DNA of 64,000 nt, taken from Neopararhizobium haloflavum (GTDB lineage Bacteria; Pseudomonadota; Alphaproteobacteria; Rhizobiales; Rhizobiaceae). The translations under genes were made by a program, and so were the position numbers. The notes below the pieces were generated by a model that was not told the origin of the DNA, ran no database searches, and saw only the letters and a program-made list of their open reading frames with translations. Of this stretch, positions 58,064 to 64,000 are shown piece after piece; the stretch's first letter is position 1, and each line of letters starts with the position of its first letter. The stretch lies in NCBI RefSeq assembly GCF_002750855.1, contig NZ_NWUC01000006.1, positions 186,001 through 250,000 on the forward strand. Reading direction: 5' to 3'.

Positions 58064-59515
58064 TCATTCGCCGGGCAGGGGTGCCGGCTCGGCAGCGTTG
58101 CTGCGCAGAAAGGCAATCAGGTCGGCCCGGTCGGCGTCGTCGCGCAGGCCCGGAAAGGCCATGGATGTGCCCTGAACCTCGTCGCGCGGCGCCAGCAGGA
58201 ATGCATCGAGCCGGCCGTAGTCCCAGGCAGCATCGCCCGAAGCATATTCGGTCATGGCGTCGGAGTAGCTGAAACCCTCCGCGCTTGCCACCGGACGGTT
58301 GACGATGCCGTGCAGGTTGGGGCCGACGCGGTTCTGGCCGCCCTCATCGACCGTATGGCAGGCTTGGCAGCGTCGAAAGATCGCCTCGCCATTGGCCGCA
58401 TCGGCATCTGCCAGCAGCGCCACGGCCGGGCCCTGTTCGCTGCCAGCATCGGCTGCCTGCTCTTCGGCGTCATCCTGCGCGGCGGCATCTTCATCGCTGG
58501 CAGGGGCCTGCTCGTCATCGGCCGGCGCTTCTTCACCTTCTGGCGCTGCATCGTCACCCTCGGCGGCCGGCTGTGCCTCGCCGTCCTGGCTCGTGGCGTC
58601 CTCGCCGGTGGCGGTCGCGGGTTCTTCCGTGCCCGCCTCCACGCCCTGTGCGGCATCTTCGCTGGTGGCCGCATCGCCTTCGCTCGCCGCGTCGCCATCG
58701 GCCGTGCCCGCGTCGTCGGACGGTGAAACTTCTTCGCTCGGCGTTTCAGCGCCGGACTGCTGCGCTTCCGCACCGGCGTCCTCGCTCGCCGTATCGCCAG
58801 CGGCTTCGCCTTCTGCCGCCGCATCCTCGGAGGCGCCGTCGCCGGTTGCCTCTTCTCCCTCGGCCGGCTCGCCTTGTCCGGAGGCGTCGCCTTCGGGGGC
58901 GGCTTCCTCACCTTCGGCCTGAGCTTCACCTTCGGTGGCTGCCTCGCCTTCGCCGCCCTCTTCTGCGGCAGCTTCCGGCTCCGGCAGGGGTGCCGGATCG
59001 CTGGCCTGCTCGCGCAGATAGGCGATCACATTGGCCAGTTCCTCTTCGCGCGAAAGGCCGGCAAAGCCCATGGCCGTGCCGCTGATGTAGCTGCGCGGAT
59101 TGGCCAGGAAGCCTGCAAGGTGCTCGTAGTCCCACACGACTTCCCCACCTTCGGAGAACTCGGTCATGGCCGGCGAATAGCTGAACCCTTCATGGCTGGC
59201 GATCGGCCGATTGACAACGTCCCAAAGGCCGGGCCCGACCTTGTTGGCGCCGCCTTCTTCGATCGAGTGGCACGACGCGCACTTGGCGAACGAAGATTCG
59301 CCTGCTGCCGGGTCGGCGCTGGCCAGAAGCTCTGCGATCGGCGTTGCCTCAGGTGCCTCGCCGCCGCTCTCGGCCTCGACCACCTCGATCGCGAAACCTT
59401 CCTGCTCGGGCGCTTCGGAATGAAACAGGGCGTCCGACGCGAGCGACACCGACATGACGACGAAAACGGTGCCGAGAAACGCGCCGGCTGCCATGTTCAG
59501 ATAAGAGGAGTTCAT
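58064..59515 (-). CDS. Membrane-anchored di-haem cytochrome c (duplicated CycM) with acidic linker
   Basis: 483 residues. An N-terminal anchor (~9-28) is followed by [12 protein letters not shown] as in CycM/cytochrome c552. Cytochrome domain 1 spans ~62-172 (CASCH, Cys79-Cys82-His83; axial Met149 in GTAMGFAGL), domain 2 ~363-483 (CQACH, Cys383-Cys386-His387; Met452 in GTSMAFPGL). Between them residues ~174-361 are almost only Ala, Glu, Gly, Asp, Ser, Thr and Pro, strongly acidic and presumably disordered. Ordinary CycM has one haem and ~180 residues. It probably carries electrons between the bc1 complex and a terminal oxidase. Divergent from kdsB. Confidence 0.9.
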   Translation of the reverse strand: MNSSYLNMAAGAFLGTVFVVMSVSLASDALFHSEAPEQEGFAIEVVEAESGGEAPEATPIAELLASADPAAGESSFAKCASCHSIEEGGANKVGPGLWDVVNRPIASHEGFSYSPAMTEFSEGGEVVWDYEHLAGFLANPRSYISGTAMGFAGLSREEELANVIAYLREQASDPAPLPEPEAAAEEGGEGEAATEGEAQAEGEEAAPEGDASGQGEPAEGEEATGDGASEDAAAEGEAAGDTASEDAGAEAQQSGAETPSEEVSPSDDAGTADGDAASEGDAATSEDAAQGVEAGTEEPATATGEDATSQDGEAQPAAEGDDAAPEGEEAPADDEQAPASDEDAAAQDDAEEQAADAGSEQGPAVALLADADAANGEAIFRRCQACHTVDEGGQNRVGPNLHGIVNRPVASAEGFSYSDAMTEYASGDAAWDYGRLDAFLLAPRDEVQGTSMAFPGLRDDADRADLIAFLRSNAAEPAPLPGE

Positions 59516-59667
59516 TCCCTAAACGCTCCTTCACGGAATGCCTGATCGGCACTGGCCTTCTTGAATTCGCGCGGAACCTATGTCTTTTGCACAAGGCTTG
59601 CAACACTGTTTGTACGCGCTGGCCTGAGACTTTTTGACACTTTTTGGCCAATCTTTACAGGGGTTCG

Positions 59668-60432
59668 ATGACCGCACGACATGCATCACAGACGATCGTT
59701 CTGATCCCGGCCCGCATGGCCTCCACGCGCCTGCCCGGCAAGCCGCTCGCTGATATCGCCGGTCGGCCGATGATCGTTCAGGTCGCGGCACGGGCCCGCG
59801 AAGCCGATATCGGGCGCGTCGTCGTGGCCACGGACAGCGCCGAAGTGGCCGAAGCCGTGCGCGCAGCGGGCTTCGAGGCCGTGATGACGCGCGCCGATCA
59901 TCGCTCCGGGTCCGATCGGGTTGCAGAGGCCCTGGCGACGCTCGATCCCGACGGTACGGTTTCGACCGTGGTGAACCTTCAGGGTGATCTGCCGACGATC
60001 GAGCCGCGCTCCGTGGCGGCCGCCCTCGTTCCGCTTGGCGACAGCGCGGTCGATATCGCGACGCTTTGCGTGGAGATCAAGGACGCGGCCGAACGCACCA
60101 ACCCGAATGTGGTCAAGGTGGTTGGCTCGCCGATTGGCGCCGACCGTCTGCGCGCGCTTTATTTCACGCGCGCGACCGCGCCTCATGGCGATGGACCGCT
60201 CTATCATCACGTCGGCATCTATGCCTATCGCCGAAAGGCGCTTCAACGCTTTGTCGACCTTGCGCCGTCGGTGCTGGAGCAGCGGGAATCGCTCGAGCAG
60301 CTGCGTGCTCTCGAAGACGGGATGCGTATCGATGCTGCGATCGTGGAAGCCGTTCCGCTCGGCGTCGATACGCCTGACGACCTTGAAAAGGCCAGGGACA
60401 TCCTTGGCAAGACCCACCGCAACGGACAATGA
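59668..60432 (+). CDS. kdsB: 3-deoxy-manno-octulosonate cytidylyltransferase
   Basis: Activates Kdo as CMP-Kdo for the lipopolysaccharide inner core. 254 residues: [15 protein letters not shown] nucleotide loop, [17 protein letters not shown] metal site, and [10 protein letters not shown] with [13 protein letters not shown] at 59668 follows AGGGG; TTG at 59644 is unlikely. It overlaps pheA by four bases, the conserved alphaproteobacterial kdsB-pheA pair. Confidence 0.96.
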   Translation: MTARHASQTIVLIPARMASTRLPGKPLADIAGRPMIVQVAARAREADIGRVVVATDSAEVAEAVRAAGFEAVMTRADHRSGSDRVAEALATLDPDGTVSTVVNLQGDLPTIEPRSVAAALVPLGDSAVDIATLCVEIKDAAERTNPNVVKVVGSPIGADRLRALYFTRATAPHGDGPLYHHVGIYAYRRKALQRFVDLAPSVLEQRESLEQLRALEDGMRIDAAIVEAVPLGVDTPDDLEKARDILGKTHRNGQ

Positions 60433-61325
60433 AAATGACGAAAAAGACCGGCAAGATCGCCTTTCAGGGCGAGTTCGGCGCAAATTCCGATATGGCCTGC
60501 CGGGACATGTTTCCGCAGATGGAGCCGTTGCCCTGCGCGACCTTCGAGGATGCCTTTGCGGCCGTAGAAAGCGGTGCGGCGGACCTTGCGATGATACCCA
60601 TCGAGAACACGATAGCTGGCCGGGTCGCCGACATTCATCATCTGCTGCCCGAGTCGGACCTGCATGTTGTCGGCGAGTATTTCATGCCGATCCATTTCCA
60701 GCTGATGGTTCTGCCCGAAGCGGAGCTTTCCGATATCCGCTCGGTACACAGCCATATCCACGCGCTGGGCCAATGCCGAAAGATCGTCAGGGAGAATCGA
60801 TGGAAGGCCATGGTCGCCGGCGATACCGCGGGGGCGGCGAAGCTGGTCGCCGAAAAGGGCGACCGCACGATGGCGGCCTTCGCGCCGCGCCTGGCCGCCG
60901 ATCTCTACGGCCTCAAGATTCTGGCGGAGAATGTCGAGGATACCGAAACCAACGTCACCCGTTTCGTCGTCTTGTCACCGAATGAACAATGGGCACCGCG
61001 CCGCAATGCCGATGACATCATGGTGACCACGTTCATCTTCCGCGTGCGCAACCTGCCGGCCGCGCTTTACAAGGCCATGGGCGGCTTTGCCACCAACGGC
61101 GTCAACATGACGAAGCTCGAGAGCTACCAGCTGGGCGGAAAATTCTTCGCCTCACAATTCTATGCCGACGTCCAGGGTCATCCAGACGATCCAAACCTTG
61201 CCCGCGCTCTCGACGAGCTGCGCTACTTCTCGCGTGAGATCAAGATTCTCGGCGTCTATCCGGCGCATCCGTTCCGTGTGACGCAGATGGAGCAGGAGCA
61301 GTTGGAATACGTACCGGCGAAATGA
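60429..61325 (+). CDS. pheA: Prephenate dehydratase
   Basis: Converts prephenate to phenylpyruvate in phenylalanine synthesis. 298 residues: catalytic domain with [30 protein letters not shown] and the TRF motif (NVTRFVVL), then a C-terminal ACT domain with the phenylalanine-binding ESYQLGG. No chorismate mutase domain, unlike the enteric P-protein. ATG overlaps the kdsB stop. Confidence 0.96.
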   Translation: MKMTKKTGKIAFQGEFGANSDMACRDMFPQMEPLPCATFEDAFAAVESGAADLAMIPIENTIAGRVADIHHLLPESDLHVVGEYFMPIHFQLMVLPEAELSDIRSVHSHIHALGQCRKIVRENRWKAMVAGDTAGAAKLVAEKGDRTMAAFAPRLAADLYGLKILAENVEDTETNVTRFVVLSPNEQWAPRRNADDIMVTTFIFRVRNLPAALYKAMGGFATNGVNMTKLESYQLGGKFFASQFYADVQGHPDDPNLARALDELRYFSREIKILGVYPAHPFRVTQMEQEQLEYVPAK

Positions 61326-61340
61326 CTGCTGTCGCCACAG

Positions 61341-61375
61341 CCGCTCCCGCTGTCTGTTTCAGGCAGCGGGAGCGG
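61341..61375. terminator. Hairpin between convergent pheA and the DUF4214 gene
   Basis: CCGCTCCCGCTG and CAGCGGGAGCGG pair as a perfect 12-bp stem with an 11-base loop, 15 bases after the pheA stop and 20 from the opposing stop. Only GGTTT follows on the plus strand, so it may act as a shared bidirectional barrier. Confidence 0.6.
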
Positions 61376-61395
61376 TGGTTTCAGATCAATGCCGA

Positions 61396-62478
61396 TCAGG
61401 CGACGACGGTCGCATCCAGAAGAATGCCGTTTTCGATCTGACCGAGCACGGCCATCTGGTTCTCGTCGCTCTCGGAGAACGAGGCAAGGACCTTGGCCCG
61501 CGACGTTCCGTCGTCGAGGACGCCGGTCCAGTAGGCCTCGCCGCTGGCATCCGCGTCGCGGCCAAGAACGTTTTGATACATCACGTCCACGAACGCGTCG
61601 TCGCTCAACATGTCGTTGTCGCCGAAATTTGCGGTGAACTCGTCGGAGTTGAGCAGCGCGTCCGCGACGTTGACGAGGCCTTCACCGCCATCCAGCCTGT
61701 CGACCCAGAAGGTCAGGCCTTGTTGATCGGGCATGCGCCCGAGGACGGCTTCGTATAGCCGGTAGGCCTGTCCTGCATTGCCCTGGATGTCGAGCGCCAC
61801 GATGTCGTTGGAAACAGCGATCCGGCCATCTGTCAGATCGGTCAGCACGTCCTCGGAGCGGACGGAGAATATTTCGCCGCTGGCGATCGGCAGAACGGCC
61901 TTGTACCCCGGCGTACCGTCCGCTTCCCCTTCCGTGCCCATGCCTTGGCTTCCATCGAGTGAGCGCCCATGCAGAACAATTTCGCGGGCCGTCAGGTTGT
62001 CCGCTGTAATCTGCTCGCTGAGCCGCAGGTCGTCGGGATTGAGAGTATCCAGATCGTAGGTCGTGGTTTGCACGAAACTATCGCCTGCCGGTGTCGGAAA
62101 GTCGGGGATTTCTCCACCCTGCGGATCGGAAAGCGACAGCAAGATGGGCCCGTACTGTCCGGCCGCTTCGGCAAGCTCCACGACGCCATCGCCATCGGCG
62201 TCCTGATCGAGCGTCGGTGAAACGGAATTCTGGACGCTGCCATCATCGGCGACGGCGAAACCGTGTATGTGCTGAGGGTGCGGCTGACCGGCCTCAACGC
62301 CTTTGCCAGTGGTGAGGACCGTCAGCGTCTGCGCGTCTGAATCGATAGCGATGAGTGCGCCGCCCGTGGCGCCTGAATTGTTGAGCGTTGTCAGATTGAC
62401 CTTGAAAAAGGCATCGGCATCCAGAAGCAGGTTGTACGCCTCGCCGAGGCTTCCGAGTTTTGCCGTGTCGATTGCCAT
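61396..62478 (-). CDS. CHRD-like/EF-hand protein with DUF4214 repeats
   Basis: 360 residues, acidic, no N-terminal signal peptide. Residues ~20-145 look like a CHRD/SOD-like beta domain with HPQHIHGF (67-74) and a perfect EF-hand loop, Asp93-Asp95-Asp97-Gly98 to Glu104, followed by GQYGPILLSL. Residues ~238-281 and ~296-341 are two DUF4214 repeats (YEAVLGRMPDQQGLTFW; YQNVLGRDADASGEAYW). DUF4214 is common in RTX-like secreted and surface proteins, so type I secretion through the C-terminus is possible. Start at 62478 has GGAGGAG upstream. No secretion genes nearby. Confidence 0.8.
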   Translation of the reverse strand: MAIDTAKLGSLGEAYNLLLDADAFFKVNLTTLNNSGATGGALIAIDSDAQTLTVLTTGKGVEAGQPHPQHIHGFAVADDGSVQNSVSPTLDQDADGDGVVELAEAAGQYGPILLSLSDPQGGEIPDFPTPAGDSFVQTTTYDLDTLNPDDLRLSEQITADNLTAREIVLHGRSLDGSQGMGTEGEADGTPGYKAVLPIASGEIFSVRSEDVLTDLTDGRIAVSNDIVALDIQGNAGQAYRLYEAVLGRMPDQQGLTFWVDRLDGGEGLVNVADALLNSDEFTANFGDNDMLSDDAFVDVMYQNVLGRDADASGEAYWTGVLDDGTSRAKVLASFSESDENQMAVLGQIENGILLDATVVA

Positions 62479-62711
62479 TCTTGGTTCTCCTCCGGTTTGT
62501 GAAAAATCATGGCGCATGGAACTCCATGCACGCATGCAACCGAAGGTATACGCAGGCAGGAGACCTAGGGTTTCAGGGTCGTGCCGCCGAAATCGTCTCG
62601 GCAGCAAACGAATGAGCCCGCCGCTCAGGGGAAAGCGACGGGCTCGGGGAGGTCATTCGATTGATATGAACATAATGCGGCAGAGCCGATTAGGTTCCAT
62701 CGGCGCTGTCG

Positions 62712-63677
62712 TCAGCCAATCCCGACCCAGTCGCGCAGCAGCCGGTTGGCGATCGTGCCGTCATTGGCCGTCGTCAGTTCGTTCGGAATCCGCTGCAGGA
62801 GGCGCGCCGCCTCCTTCCGCGTGACCCACCGGCAGTCTTCCAGTTCTTCGCGATCAAGGTCGATGTCGACGCTTTTCGCCTCGGCGTAGAAACCGATCAT
62901 GATGGAGTGCGGGATCGGCCAGGGCTGGCTGGCGTGATAGCGCACCCGCCCGATGGTTATTCCGGCTTCCTCCAGGGTCTCGCGGCGCACCGCGTCTTCC
63001 ATCGTTTCGCCCGGTTCGAGAAAACCGGCCAGGCAAGAGTAGAAACCGGTGGGGAAATGCGGACTACGCCCGAGAAGGCATCGGTCGCCGGCTTCGTCGA
63101 TGGTCAGCATGATGACCACCGGATCGGTGCGCGGAAAGATCAGCGCGCCGCACCCGCCGCTCTCTGGTGCGCAGCGGCGTCGATAGCCGCCCGCTTCGCT
63201 CACGGTCTTTCGGCCGCACGTCCCGCAGAACTGGGCCGACTGGGACCAGTTGATGAGGCTTGCCGCCTGGGCTATCTCGCCGACGGTCGCCGCGTCGAAA
63301 CCCCCATCCGCATAGACCGCCCTCGGTGTCGTCATCGCAAAGCCCGATGGAAGCTGCTCTTCCATGATGCCTAGAGGGAGTGCCATTCGCGCCGCGCCGT
63401 CGGGGTCGTAGCCGAGCACGATCGCGCCGCCATGGTCCGGCACGCACGCTTCGGCGCTCTGCAGCGACAAGAGCGGCGAGGGAGCCACGCCGTTGGTCGC
63501 CAGCACGAGCCGGCGCGCGGCAAAGCCGTAGCAACGGGTGCGCGGATCGTTGAATGCCCGCGCGAGGCATTCGGGATCGCGATATTCGGACTGGCGATCG
63601 ATGCGGTTGCCGGCAAAGGCCAGAAGGGCGCTGGCCTCGGGGCCGCGAGCCGATTCTTCGAAGAAACTGACTGGCAT
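62712..63677 (-). CDS. nudC: NAD(+) diphosphatase NudC
   Basis: Nudix hydrolase cleaving NADH/NAD+ and, in E. coli, removing NAD caps from RNA. 321 residues: an N-terminal domain, a zinc ribbon (FCGTCGRK with RRRCAPESGGCG), and the Nudix box GFLEPGETMEDAVRRETLEE followed by the NudC-specific SQPWPIPHSIM. ATG 63677 is preferred over in-frame TTG 63686, which would overlap the HIT gene. It lies just downstream of the HIT gene on the same strand, both nucleotide-processing enzymes. Confidence 0.94.
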   Translation of the reverse strand: MPVSFFEESARGPEASALLAFAGNRIDRQSEYRDPECLARAFNDPRTRCYGFAARRLVLATNGVAPSPLLSLQSAEACVPDHGGAIVLGYDPDGAARMALPLGIMEEQLPSGFAMTTPRAVYADGGFDAATVGEIAQAASLINWSQSAQFCGTCGRKTVSEAGGYRRRCAPESGGCGALIFPRTDPVVIMLTIDEAGDRCLLGRSPHFPTGFYSCLAGFLEPGETMEDAVRRETLEEAGITIGRVRYHASQPWPIPHSIMIGFYAEAKSVDIDLDREELEDCRWVTRKEAARLLQRIPNELTTANDGTIANRLLRDWVGIG

Positions 63678-63682
63678 GGCGA

Positions 63683-64000
63683 TCAAAGCTGGTCGAGAAT
63701 TTTGGTCACGATCGCACGGTCGTCCCCGTGGTCATAGGGCTCGCCTGTGCCATGGCCCCAGACCGGACCCGGCCATGCGGGGTCACCCTCGTTTCGTGCC
63801 ACCACGTGAATGTGCAATTGGCTCACCATGTTCCCGAGTGCGCCGATATTCAGCTTCTGGCAGCCGGTCGCCGTCTTCATCGCTTTTGCGGCGAGCGACA
63901 TTTCGAAGGTCAGCATGGTCTGGTCGAGCGGTGTGAGGTCGTGCAGTTCCAGGATGTCAGCCCGTTGCGGCACCAGGATCATCCATGGCCAACGACGATC
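63683..64000 (-). CDS. HIT-family protein, 5' end cut by window edge
   Basis: 106 residues visible; the frame stays open to base 64000 (DRRWPWMILVPQR leads in), so the true start is outside. It carries QLHIHVVAR, a HIT motif in which the third histidine is Val/Ala, as in the rhizobial branch that continues GDPAWPGPVWG. HIT proteins hydrolyse nucleoside phosphoramidates or dinucleoside polyphosphates; with the altered triad activity cannot be assumed. It ends five bases before the nudC start. Confidence 0.85.
   Translation of the reverse strand, partial: DRRWPWMILVPQRADILELHDLTPLDQTMLTFEMSLAAKAMKTATGCQKLNIGALGNMVSQLHIHVVARNEGDPAWPGPVWGHGTGEPYDHGDDRAIVTKILDQL

Noticed and set aside
58299-58922. 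Ser/Ala/Pro-rich open frame opposite the cytochrome linker
   Set aside because: Mirror of the low-complexity linker; composition alone explains the open frame.
58550-58995. Linker-encoding region as a DNA tandem repeat or CRISPR-like array
   Set aside because: The repetition is compositional (GCC/GAG/GGC codons), with no fixed-length unit or regular spacing.

Overview
This 64 kb window looks like a core chromosomal segment of an alphaproteobacterium of the order Hyphomicrobiales (Rhizobiales). The pointers are high GC, the pckA / chvI-chvG-hprK-manX-ptsH-ahcY block, the trpFBA-accD-folC cluster next to trxA-addAB, a DivL-type tyrosine pseudo-histidine-kinase, a class II (CP4-like) AroA, and a YejABEF peptide importer. 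Genus cannot be fixed from the sequence alone. I saw no rRNA, CRISPR array, insertion sequence, integrase or prophage gene. Both window ends cut a gene (coaA on the left, a HIT-family gene on the right).

Layout. 1-9 kb: coaA, arfB and pckA, with the acid/envelope-stress two-component system ChvI-ChvG divergent from pckA and followed by a truncated nitrogen-type PTS (HprK, EIIA-Man, HPr) and S-adenosylhomocysteinase. 9-21 kb: divL, a TsaE-AmgK fusion, a MurU-like nucleotidyltransferase (with AmgK a likely cell-wall sugar salvage pair), the AddAB recombination nuclease and thioredoxin. 21-27 kb, minus strand: trpF-trpB-trpA-accD-folC, a YgjP-type metallopeptidase and a small DUF2852 membrane protein. 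28-37 kb: intracellular PHB depolymerase, tRNA-Leu(CAG), a 40-residue lipoprotein, RNase D, a divergent metal exporter/MerR pair with a textbook MerR operator, aroA-cmk-rpsA, a TIGR02300 acidic protein and tRNA-Ala(GGC).

37-44 kb is the most accessory-looking part. A GntR regulator and a tripartite tricarboxylate transporter (tctCBA) are divergent from an HMG-CoA-lyase-like gene, a class III CoA-transferase and an aldo/keto reductase, with paired operator-like palindromes between them. Together they read as an uptake-activation-cleavage route for an unidentified branched organic acid. 44-50 kb: polytopic membrane protein, TPR lipoprotein, leucyl aminopeptidase family enzyme, MarR-like protein, NlpC/P60 hydrolase, hydroxyacid dehydrogenase. 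50-58 kb: a YejABEF importer operon with two tandem binding-protein genes, one with a Sec-type and one with a Tat-type signal. 58-64 kb: an unusual di-haem membrane cytochrome c with a ~190-residue acidic linker, kdsB-pheA, a DUF4214/EF-hand protein, nudC and a HIT protein.

Start codons were re-chosen from family alignment memory and Shine-Dalgarno spacing. Family and operator assignments come from recognised motifs; no database search was run.
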